NCBI GenBank assembly: GCA_011525625.1
Contig: WYAX01000016.1
Coordinates: 248,001-312,000 of the forward strand
Direction: 5' to 3'
Length of the DNA stretch: 64,000 bases
Source of the DNA: Nitrospira defluvii
GTDB taxonomy: Bacteria; Nitrospirota; Nitrospiria; Nitrospirales; Nitrospiraceae
Below the pieces are notes generated by a model. That model was not told the origin of the DNA, made no database searches, and saw nothing but the letters and a program-made list of their open reading frames with translations. The translations under genes and the position numbers were made by a program. Position 1 is the first letter of the stretch. Each line of letters begins with the position of its first letter. Below are positions 7,881 through 16,000 of this stretch, piece after piece.

Positions 7881-8570
7881 CTAGGCGTTCTCTTTTTCCA
7901 TCGAGGCGATAAAGGTATCCGCTTCCTGAATCGAGGCGTTGAGATCCTTGATCAATGCATCGACGTTGCCTTCGACGGTGACCAATTCGCTCTTCAGCGA
8001 GGCGATCGCCTGCGCGTTCAAGTTATGCTTGAGGAACAGGACGTGATCCTTCAGCTTCGCCAGTACCGGGTCCATTTTCGCTTCCGCCCGTTTCATCGCC
8101 TTGATCAACTGTGCGTATTGCCCACGCGTCTGGGTGAGTTGTTTCTGACTCTTCTGGCGGAGCGCGGCGTTGGAATACTGCTTCAGTTCGGCTGTCCATT
8201 CATCGAAGAGCGCGTCGGATACGTTCTCCACGGACGCAATGCGGTCTCGCACGGCTTGTGCACGCTTTTCGCTTCGTTCGTATTCGCCGTTCAAGACCTC
8301 GTATTTCTCCTGTAACTCGCCGCCCTGGATATTGAGGGTTTTGGTGAAGCGGTCGAGCGCGGACTTGAATTGTTCCTTTGCCTCCTGTTGCGCATCCCGG
8401 GCCTTCTTCACGTCGCTTACCATGAGGTCGCGCTTGTGGTACCCGAGTTTCTCCATGGTTTCATAATAGGCGGTTTGGCAGCCGGCTCCGGCCAGGCCGA
8501 CGAGCAGCAGGGCCGAGGTCAGCGAGAGCGAAAGGACGCCGCGAATGCGAAGCGGACTCGAACAGTTCAT
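7881..8570 (-). CDS. DUF2959 family protein
   Basis: 229 residues from the ATG at 8570 with AAGGATGG upstream; the frame runs a further 250 codons upstream but that is not family-like. A signal segment is followed by GAGCQTAYYETMEKLGYHKR. The Cys may be lipidated, although the -3 residue is atypical. The rest is long, charged, alpha-helical and coiled-coil-like (ARDAQQEAKEQFKSALDRF, LFDEWTAELKQYSN, VLFLKHNLNAQAIASLK), a near-consensus match to DUF2959. Probably periplasmic. Function unknown for the family. Confidence 0.85.
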   Translation of the reverse strand: MNCSSPLRIRGVLSLSLTSALLLVGLAGAGCQTAYYETMEKLGYHKRDLMVSDVKKARDAQQEAKEQFKSALDRFTKTLNIQGGELQEKYEVLNGEYERSEKRAQAVRDRIASVENVSDALFDEWTAELKQYSNAALRQKSQKQLTQTRGQYAQLIKAMKRAEAKMDPVLAKLKDHVLFLKHNLNAQAIASLKSELVTVEGNVDALIKDLNASIQEADTFIASMEKENA

Positions 8571-8737
8571 GGTGCCATCCTTGTCTGAGCGGTTGATGCG
8601 GCCGGTCGACAGGACGGAAGATAACGTTCCGACCGGCGCCGGTGGCTTTGTCGGTACTCTAGCAGACCGGAGAGGCGTGTTCCATGCTTCCTGCGCGTCA
8701 ACGATCTTCTTCCGCCGCGTCGCCTGAACACCATGCG

Positions 8738-9370
8738 TCAGGCGTTTTGTGTGGAGGTCAAGGGCGCAGTTGGGCGCGCACGATCGATCAGCGACTGCGA
8801 GGACGATTTGGCCTGGCTGCGGAAGCGGGCCGGGGGGAGGCCGAACTCGCGTGTGAACGCGCGGTTGAAGGAGGGCTCGGACTCGTAGCCGATATCGCCG
8901 GCGACTTAGGTCGCGCTCTTCGACGTGGAGCTCAACAGTCGCGCTGCGAGGTGTAACCGCCAACGGGTGAGGTAGCCGATCGGTGTGTCTGCGAGGAAAT
9001 GCTGAAACCGTTCGGCGAGCACTGAACGGGAGATTCCGACTTCGGCAGCCAGCGTCGCGATGGTCCAGGGGCGCGCCGGTTCTCGGTGCAGGAGTGCCAG
9101 CGTTTTGCCCACATCCGGAGCGCGAACTCCGGCCAGCCATCCGGTTTGGGTGTGCGGCAACTGCGCGATATACCGTCGCAATGTTTCCACGAACAATGCT
9201 TCGGATAACTTGGCGATGACCGCCGCGCCTCCCGGGCCGGAGGCCTCCGCGTGGTGGGGGAGCGATGGGGGGATCGTCCGACTGATGAAGACCCAACGAG
9301 TGCGGCGGGCTTCCAGCTGCCTGCCGCACTCGTCGTCTGTCTGGACCGTGACCTGCAATCCTAGTGGCAC
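8738..9370 (-). pseudogene. Broken AraC-family regulator (cupin_6-type), internal stop and missing N-terminus
   Basis: Residues RPWTIATLAAEVGISRSVLA and HFLADTPIGYLTRWRLHLAA are a typical AraC HTH. Translation meets an in-frame TAA at 8906-8908 just after LLSSTSKSAT. In the same frame it continues VAGDIGYESEPSFNRAFTRE and GLPPARFRSQ, the expected second half of the DNA-binding domain, ending at TGA 8738-8740. Upstream, the AraC-type N-terminal cupin domain is almost absent: only the linker helices (AAVIAKLSEALFVETLRRYI) are recognisable. Both defects argue for an inactive gene, not readthrough. Confidence 0.85.
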
Positions 9371-9704
9371 ACGGACTGTGTGATGTTCAGATGTGGCTCA
9401 GTGTGCGCCGAGTCCACGTCGACGGCCCATCGCTCCTCCAGAGCCCTCTCTTGCTAGTTGCAACGTGTGGAGGATGACTAGCCGCTTGAACATGGCGATA
9501 GGCGGTATCGCGTCTTGCCCTGTTCGATGCAACGACGCGCGACTCGATCCGGTTCTATCGTCCGCCATGCGTGTCTTCCTTGTCTCAATGCCGCCCCGAC
9601 GGCCGGCCGGCTGTGGTGGTGAACATCGTTCTGCCGATCCGAATTGCCAAGGGGTCGGTGGAAACCCCGTAAACCTGCGCGCCGCGAATGAGTCGAATAA
9701 ACGC
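9371..9704. other. No gene seen between the broken regulator and the promoter at 9705
   Basis: Open frames cross this stretch on both strands, but their translations are low-complexity or Arg/Pro-rich and resemble no protein. The lost N-terminal part of the AraC gene should have been here; nothing cupin-like can be read. Confidence 0.5.
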
Positions 9705-9754
9705 TTGACAGAAACGGGCGTATCGATTACATTGATTTTGAGAATTGAAATCAA
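9705..9754 (+). promoter_or_regulatory. Sigma70 promoter with overlapping Fur-like palindrome
   Basis: TTGACA at 9705-9710, a 17-base spacer, then TACATT at 9728-9733. Immediately overlapping the -10 is the perfect inverted repeat TTGATTT (9732-9738) / AAATCAA (9748-9754) with nine bases between. The inner 15 bases TGAGAATTGAAATCA resemble a 7-1-7 Fur box (ten of fourteen positions). Position and symmetry suggest a repressor operator. The first gene start is about 47 bases downstream. The Fur assignment is inference. Confidence 0.6.
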
Positions 9755-9800
9755 CAGTGTGCGCCATGTCGAACGTGCGATGACCAGGAAGGAGTATTCA

Positions 9801-10403
9801 ATGACGCTGCAAGATTCCACAGGGACCAGTAGTGCAGCCCTGCCCACACCGGAGCGGTCTCCGGAAGCTCGATCGCAGGAGATCTCTCGCAAAGCCGCGC
9901 TGGGGAGTCCAGTCCCACGAATGAACCCAGTCGTTTTGGTGCAAGGCCGCCTCATGCCGTTGGGTGTCTCGTCGTTCTCCCACGGATGGGTCGCCTTGTG
10001 TTTTCCGGGCTCGCTCCATTCTGGAATTGTCTCGAGCGTGAATCGGCAAGCCGAGCTGTTGGCTCGCGAGGGAGTCGCGATGGTAGTCGTTCTGACGGAT
10101 GCCCGACTGTTTCGATTGTCCCAGCGTCAGGATCTCTCGTGCATCAACGTACCGATCTTGACGGACCCGTTGCGACGGCTTCACCGATGGTATGGGGTTC
10201 ACCGCCATTCTCCGTTCTCGGACCTTACCACCTTCCTCATCGATCCCGATCGGATCCTCCGATTCGCAGTCGATAGGGCACTCGATGGTACAGACTGCGA
10301 GATCCTGCGCAATCTCCTGAGGAGGACATCGAACACCTCTGGCGGGTATCAGGGCTCAACGCGGAGGAAGGAGGGATCCCATGTCTTGTGTTCATGCTCA
10401 TGA
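9801..10403 (+). CDS. Peroxiredoxin-like (AhpC/TSA-fold) protein lacking the peroxidatic Cys
   Basis: 200 residues from the ATG at 9801 with AGGAAGGAG upstream; the open frame continues about 400 bases upstream without a credible start. The thioredoxin-like core is readable: GWVALCFPG, LLAREGVAMVVVLTD, VPILTDPLRRLHRWYGV and DLTTFLIDPDRILRFAV. These parallel the peroxiredoxin order: strand, helix 2, then the xPLLSDPxRxVxxxYGV and TFLIDPxGxVR motifs. Where the peroxidatic PxxxTxxC loop is expected the sequence reads PGSLHSGIVSS, without Cys. It may be a regulatory or structural homologue. First gene of the Fur-like-box operon. Confidence 0.65.
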   Translation: MTLQDSTGTSSAALPTPERSPEARSQEISRKAALGSPVPRMNPVVLVQGRLMPLGVSSFSHGWVALCFPGSLHSGIVSSVNRQAELLAREGVAMVVVLTDARLFRLSQRQDLSCINVPILTDPLRRLHRWYGVHRHSPFSDLTTFLIDPDRILRFAVDRALDGTDCEILRNLLRRTSNTSGGYQGSTRRKEGSHVLCSCS

Positions 10404-10581
10404 TTCCCCCGTGCTCGAGATGTGTGCGTGCGGACGAATCTATCTCACGTATGGACCGGTCACCGTGGCCTTCAAGTATGCGGAGTTTGTCAGGTTCGCC
10501 CGCAACGTGGCGAGGTTGGCGGACACGGCCATTGAGAAGCATGGAGCGCAGATGCTCGCGGATACACACCAGACACACTGA
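10381..10581 (+). CDS. Small conserved-looking protein, 66 aa, CxCG motif
   Basis: The ATG at 10381 has AAGGAGG upstream and overlaps the preceding gene by 23 bases in another frame, which suggests coupling. The protein reads MCACGRIYLTYGPVTVAFKY then EFVRFARNVARLAD: a compact Cys-containing beta part followed by one helix. Cys at positions 3, 15 and 17 plus His residues could bind metal. No family I can name with confidence. Its place in the Fur-like-box operon suggests a link with iron or redox state. Confidence 0.6.
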   Translation: MSCVHAHDSPVLEMCACGRIYLTYGPVTVAFKYAEFVRFARNVARLADTAIEKHGAQMLADTHQTH

Positions 10582-10599
10582 CACCGAAGGAGACAACCT

Positions 10600-10767
10600 A
10601 TGAAAATTCGAGCTTGTCCGCTGTGCCGTCAAGTCATACTCATCCGTAGCGGTGCAACCGTAACCTGCGGCGCCTGCAGTTTTCCGATCACGGGCCACAG
10701 GCTCAGCATGCCCCGTGAGAACCAAACGGGGGGAGTCAAACGAGTCGCGGATTTTAGAGGACGCTAG
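10600..10767 (+). CDS. Tiny zinc-ribbon-like protein, 55 aa
   Basis: GAAGGAG lies seven bases before the ATG at 10600. Translation begins MKIRACPLCRQVILIRSG, then VTCGACSFPITGHRL: two CxxC pairs 17 residues apart, as in rubredoxin- or zinc-ribbon-type knuckles. It ends at TAG 10765-10767. It is 18 bases after the 66-residue gene and clearly part of the same operon. It may bind Zn or Fe. Function unknown. Confidence 0.6.
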   Translation: MKIRACPLCRQVILIRSGATVTCGACSFPITGHRLSMPRENQTGGVKRVADFRGR

Positions 10768-10812
10768 TCTGGCTTGCAGGAAGGTGAGGAAGGCCTGGAA
10801 GGAGCTGAGCCG

Positions 10813-10905
10813 ATGCGGGACGAGATGTCGATTGTGATCAGTCTGTCGATTTCCTTGGGACTGGTCCTCCTTGCGGTCGTACACGAATGGCAACGACTTC
10901 CCTAA
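10813..10905 (+). CDS. Candidate 30-aa single-membrane-span protein
   Basis: ATG at 10813 with AAGGAG upstream. The peptide is MRDEM, a hydrophobic stretch SIVISLSISLGLVLLAVV, then HEWQRLP and stop. That is one predicted transmembrane helix with a short tail. It follows the zinc-ribbon gene by 45 bases on the same strand. The ribosome-binding site and amphipathic ends are suggestive, but a frame this short could be chance. Confidence 0.4.
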   Translation: MRDEMSIVISLSISLGLVLLAVVHEWQRLP

Positions 10906-11511
10906 GTGCGAGACCGCCCTTGCGGAGGGTGCCGCTGCTGAAGAGGCGAGGCCCGCGAAGTCACGCCGTGGACAGAGTCTCTTCCCCTCGTTGAACCGTG
11001 CACGCAGAGAACAGGACCTGCAGTTGGTACGATCCGCGTCATCAGGTGAAAAACGAGCGATCTCCTATGCCTGACTTCCGTTTTTCCTGACGGGTGCCTG
11101 GTCGTCTCGGCCGTTTCAATCTCCGCGAATGCTCCCATCGTGTTCGAGACTCCCACAAGTATGTCCGCATGATGCTCGCTCTCATGTGTCTCGCCCGCTG
11201 TCGGGTCTTCCGTCAAGCAACAGCACGGCCCGTAGCGTGTTCTCCAGGAGAGTAGAGCAGCGAAGTCGATGAGGGAAAGCAGCTGCAGGAGCCCGATCCA
11301 GAGGCGATACAATTGCCCGCCGGAAAGACTGGAGTTTCGAGGATCGTGATAGGCTCCTCTCCTCGCAGCAATGAACGATGCGACTGTCACACCGGCACAT
11401 GAGGCACTCCACCCGAGCCAACCATCGCGATCCGTCGTTTCCCGACAGAAAGGCTGTCACCATTCGCTCGATGGACATCGTGTTGCAGCCGGTTTGAGGC
11501 GACACCTCAGT
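10906..11511. other. No supported gene
   Basis: A 162-codon frame on the minus strand (11390 to 10902) starts with an unsupported GTG, and most of its translation has shadow-like composition. One stretch (LYRLWIGLLQLLSLIDFAAL) looks membrane-like and could be a remnant. No RNA gene, clear repeat or terminator was recognised. Confidence 0.4.
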
Positions 11512-12819
11512 TCATCCCTTCTGCTTTCCATCCAGCAGGCAACTCACATTCATGTCACCCATGACATTGATCGCCGTCCGGCAGCGATCGAGAAACCAGT
11601 CCACCGTGAGCAAAACAGGGATGAACTCTACGGGGAGGCCCACGGCCGTGAAGACCATGGTCATGGTGACAAGACCGGCCTCGGGAATGCCGGCTGCACC
11701 CACTGAGGCGATGATGCTCGTCAGGACGATCATCAATTGTTGGTGCATGCTCAGATCCATTCCGATCATTTGCGCGATGAACAGGGCCGCCATGGCTTCG
11801 TAGAGCGCAGTGCCGTCGTTGTTAAAATTCGCCCCGACCAATGCGCCCATGCTGGCAGACTGGTCGCGCAGGCCTATGCGATCTTTGAGCGCCGCATAAG
11901 TCACCGGCATCGTAGCCGTCGAACTCGCCGTGGAGAACGCCATGACCAGCGCATCACGTCCGCCGCGAAGCAACTCACCCGGGCGTACCCATGACCCGAA
12001 ACGGATGCGGATCAGATAATAGGCGGCCTGAATCGTCAGCGCGAGCAGCACGCTGAGCACAAAGACGCCCAGCGCCTGGAACTGCGCGAAGCCCTCCGTC
12101 CCTATAATGCTCGCCACGATACCGAAAACGGCCAGGGGCACCACCGCAACGATCCAGTGCAAAATCTTGATCAGCGAGTCCACAACAAGTTGGACCAGGT
12201 GCTCAACCGTTCCAAGCGGGCGGTGACGTTCCTTGCGCAGGGCCATACCGAAGGCCACTGCGACGAAAATCACCCCGATCACCTTCCCATCGTCACCCAG
12301 CGGTCCCAGCAGGCTCTTGGGCACATTTTCGATAAATGCCACGAGCGGATTGGCTGTGTGTGGGGTTTCGACGGCGGGCTCTGAAGGCGCGAGCCCCGCA
12401 CCTCGCCCTGGTTGAATGACGTTGGCGACGGTCAGCCCAACGGTGATCGCTACCAGCGTATTCATCAGCAGCAATCGCGGGAGACGTGCGGCAAGCGGAC
12501 CACCGAGATGTGTCGTCATGAAGGTGTGCACAATCGCGGCAAGGATCAACGGCGGCGCGAGCGCGCCGAGGAGGCGAAGCACCAACTTACCGGGTGTTGA
12601 CAGGAAGGCGGCCTGGCTTCCCAACGCAAGGCCTGCCGCGACGCCCAGTACCACGCCGATGACGATGCGTCCATACAGCGGGATCTGCTGCCACGTGGCG
12701 ATCAGGTCGGCGCGAGGCGCCGGGCGAGTCGTTTTTGCTAAGACATGCTCATCCACAGGGCATAACTCCGATTGTTCCGTCTCGCCCGTGCAAGGCACAG
12801 GACCTACCGACGGTACCAT
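11512..12819 (-). CDS. Dicarboxylate/amino acid:cation symporter (DAACS/GltP-DctA family)
   Basis: 435 residues, usual family length, multi-span. The diagnostic motifs of the Na+/H+-dependent glutamate/C4-dicarboxylate carriers are present: the serine-rich AFSTASSTATMPVT (hairpin 1), GANFNNDGTALYEA (the NMDGT-like cation site, here NNDGT), GAAGIPEAGLV (hairpin 2) and DWFLDRCRTAINVMGD (substrate-binding TM8, Asp and Arg). The Arg suits acidic substrates. The N-terminal ~35 residues before IPLYGRIVIG are extra and weakly supported, so the true start may lie downstream of 12819. It is divergent from the giant gene. Confidence 0.9.
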   Translation of the reverse strand: MVPSVGPVPCTGETEQSELCPVDEHVLAKTTRPAPRADLIATWQQIPLYGRIVIGVVLGVAAGLALGSQAAFLSTPGKLVLRLLGALAPPLILAAIVHTFMTTHLGGPLAARLPRLLLMNTLVAITVGLTVANVIQPGRGAGLAPSEPAVETPHTANPLVAFIENVPKSLLGPLGDDGKVIGVIFVAVAFGMALRKERHRPLGTVEHLVQLVVDSLIKILHWIVAVVPLAVFGIVASIIGTEGFAQFQALGVFVLSVLLALTIQAAYYLIRIRFGSWVRPGELLRGGRDALVMAFSTASSTATMPVTYAALKDRIGLRDQSASMGALVGANFNNDGTALYEAMAALFIAQMIGMDLSMHQQLMIVLTSIIASVGAAGIPEAGLVTMTMVFTAVGLPVEFIPVLLTVDWFLDRCRTAINVMGDMNVSCLLDGKQKG

Positions 12820-12987
12820 ATTCTGACAGGGTACGGTATGAGGTTGTGAATGGCGCCGTTGTCGATTCAGTGCCGACGAAATAGAACGACGACGAAAGAT
12901 TTGTCGAAGACAGACCGAAGCTGGAGGCAGGTGGAGTACGTGATGAGTCGCACCCTTTTTTACCTACGTGCAGACCACCCTATTGGT

Positions 12988-12993
12988 TATAAT
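12988..12993 (+). promoter_or_regulatory. Possible -10 element (TATAAT) before the giant gene
   Basis: A perfect TATAAT lies 91 bases before the chosen start of the 1705-residue protein. No convincing -35 hexamer is found 16-18 bases upstream. Confidence 0.35.
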
Positions 12994-13083
12994 GCGCCCG
13001 AACGCGTGAGGCGGAACATTCCGGTTGGCCGCTATGTCTGTGATGCGAGCATGAGCCATTCGATTCAGAGGAGGAACCCGAGG

Positions 13084-16000
13084 ATGTCCACTCATTCTTT
13101 TCAGGGAAATAGGGCGCACCGCGATCTGCATTTCGATCTTCGTTGGTGTGGTCCGACCCATACGACGGAAGACTACACGCTGCACGTGGGCGGCCGGTCG
13201 CATCGCCTGGCCAGGCACACTCCGGACACGCTGGCCGCTTGTTCAGTAACGGGTACGCCGACGCACTTTGCGATGCAGGTGGCGGTACAGACCGACGCAC
13301 CCCAGTTCATCTATGTGACCGTCCCTCCCAAGGTCCCCAACGGTTTTCCCACGTTGTCGTCGGTCTGTATTCACACGGCGGACGACGCCGGCAGTTATGC
13401 CGTCGACGACGTGGCAAAAGCCGTGGTGTTCATGAATCCCTCGCTGACCATGCTGACCACCGCTCCGGCGCAAACGGTGCTTGGGTATATCGGCAACAAC
13501 AACAATCTCGAACCGCTGTCGTTTCTGATCTCAACCCTGGGGTCCGCATGGTGTCAAACAGTGGGAGTGGTTGATGCCGCCGGCCAACCCGTCCTCAAGC
13601 CGAACGGGACGCAGTTTTATACCTATGATCTACACCCGTCGATCATCACCGCGAGCGCGATGCCGAGCCGGCAGAGCAAGGCGCTGATCTACAGCGATGC
13701 GGCGCTTCAAGGCACGCGCTGGACAGTGCTGCCGGGAGTAAGTGTGCTCGACATGAACGCGCAGAACACCACCGCGGAAGCGTGGCCAAGGGCGAAGCCG
13801 GCCGGACCGGCCGGCAGGCAGCCACCCGGGAACCGCGACGGATACCACGTAGCGGTCCAGGACGGAGGCCCGAATTACGGTCTGTCCGTCGCGGTGAAAT
13901 CCTTGAGCGAGAACAATGGCAACATCGTCATCGATCTGACGGTCAGCAACAGCTACATTCGTCACACGTCAGTGTTCGTGAGTTTCTTACAGGCCGACGG
14001 TGGCACGCCTATTCCGGTGACGAACGACGCGTGGCTCAAACAGGTATTCGGCCTGTGCGCACCGTGGATCAGCGATTGTTTAAATTGGTTGCTGCAGAAC
14101 GGCCTGGACAGCAGCGCGTTGTTGGGCACCAACACGCTCAAGTTTCTGGGTTCGGTGGGTGCGGAGAGCACGTTTCTGGGCATTCCGGTCAAAGCGGCCA
14201 ACACGGAGTTCACCTTTGCCTTACCGAATAACGGCTCCGCGGGCAAGATCCGTATTCTGGTGGGGAGCCTTGGTGTGACGTCCGGCAACGACTGCGATCC
14301 GGTGGCGGCGTGGTTCGGGTTATCGCTGACCGCATTTATCGACCTGGCAGTTCCGACATTCGCACTGTTGCTTGCGGCGGGTGTGCAGACGAACGCTCTC
14401 TTCGACAAGATGTTCAAGGACGTGAGTGTCCTGTTGCCCATCGCCAGCAACGTGTATGCCTCGATCAAGGATCTCTTCACGGACCCATCCAAGGTGGGCA
14501 AGGACATCTCTTCGTTGGTTCTCACCCTCGGGAATGTCCTGGTGAAAAGTGTGCTCACGAAGCCGGACGTGCTCGCGTCGCTGGCAGCGTATTTCGGCAC
14601 CGAGGAGGCCGAGGAAGCCATTCCTTTCGTGGGTTGGGGCTTCAAGGTGCTGGCCATCGAGGCCACGGTGGAGCAGCTCGCACAGACTGTGGGCGAGGTC
14701 GTCGGCTCCCCGCGGGTGGTTGAATTCGATCTGCAGGTAACCATGGACGCGCAGATCACCGTGGCGCCGGAACAGGCGTTTCCGGACAATGCGAGTTCGT
14801 TCACGATCACGGCACAGTACACCGGAACTACGACGCGTACCTACTCCGGCACCATGCCACGCGACAAAGTGCCCGGCATCGTCGTGGACTGGAAAGACGT
14901 GCCGGTAGGCGGCAAGGTCAGCTTTGTGGTCGCGATGTTCGATACAAACGGATGGGGCGTGGGCAAGGGGCAGGCCGGTCCGTTCGACAACGTACTCGGC
15001 GGACACCCGGTCTTTACTGCCACCGTGACGGTGAAGCAGGAGTTGTATCCGTTGACGGCCGATACCATCTATCAACATAGGCAGCTGCTTCAATATCAGG
15101 GGGGATATCAGTGGGTGCCGGAAGCGCAGGCGCCCACTCAGACGGCGGCAAACTTGGGTACGGGGTCCGACGGCGGATTGGAGGGCCTAGGGAACATTAC
15201 GCTGACCGATGATCTCGGGGTGTTGGGATATGTCTGGGAGGCCTCGGGGCAGGGGATGCCGCCCCCCATGGGCGGCGGCGGGGGCACGCCTGAGCTCTAC
15301 ACTATGAGCAATCTCGGGTACCGACCGATTCCAGGCGGCGACCCCACACACTGGCCGGATGCTGGATACATGACCGCACCGGAGGGGTACTCCGGGGCGC
15401 CGATTCCGCTCTACGTGCGCACGGCGCCAGGCGCCGGGTCCAGCGCGCCGAGGTTTCTGTATCTCGATCCCAGCGGAGATAAGGACGGGGGCTATCACTT
15501 GCGCGAAGTCACGCCGGTAACGGATCAAGCGGTGCCCATGGGCGATGCTCGACGGCAATTCAACCTTGCCACAGGCAGGAGCTGGGGCCGGTTCGCGATA
15601 CTGCCCACCTCGATGGCGATTCACTCCAACGGGTATGTGGTCGCCGTGAATTCAAGCTGCGACCACTTGCTGATTCTCGCCCTGCCGACAGGGAGTTCAG
15701 CCGATGCCGATGCACCCTGGGCATCGGCTCCGCTCCAACCGGGCACGGCGCCGGGGAGACTGCTGGCGCCGGCTCTGGTGGCCATCCGTCCGGATCAAAC
15801 GATGCTGGTGCTGGAAGCAGGCAATCAACGCATCCAGGCGTTCAGCCGTGGAGGTCACCCCGTGCCGGTATTTTCTGCTAGGAAGCCGTCTTTCTGGTTC
15901 CCGCTCATCTCCCATGCCGCGCCGAATAAAACCCTGTACCTCTCCATGAGCGTGGATGTCGCCAATTACGCATTCGTTCTCAGTCAAGTCGGCAATGGGT

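Noticed and set aside
9393-9800. N-terminal extension of the peroxiredoxin-like gene
   Set aside because: The extension crosses the promoter and palindrome and has no protein-like composition. The ATG at 9801 with AGGAAGGAG is far better.
10902-11390. 162-codon minus-strand open frame
   Set aside because: GTG start without Shine-Dalgarno, low-quality composition over most of its length, and it runs into the 3' end of the plus-strand small-gene operon.
12850-13083. N-terminal extension of the giant gene
   Set aside because: Arg-rich, no ribosome-binding site, and contains the TATAAT element. The ATG at 13084 has GAGGAGG.
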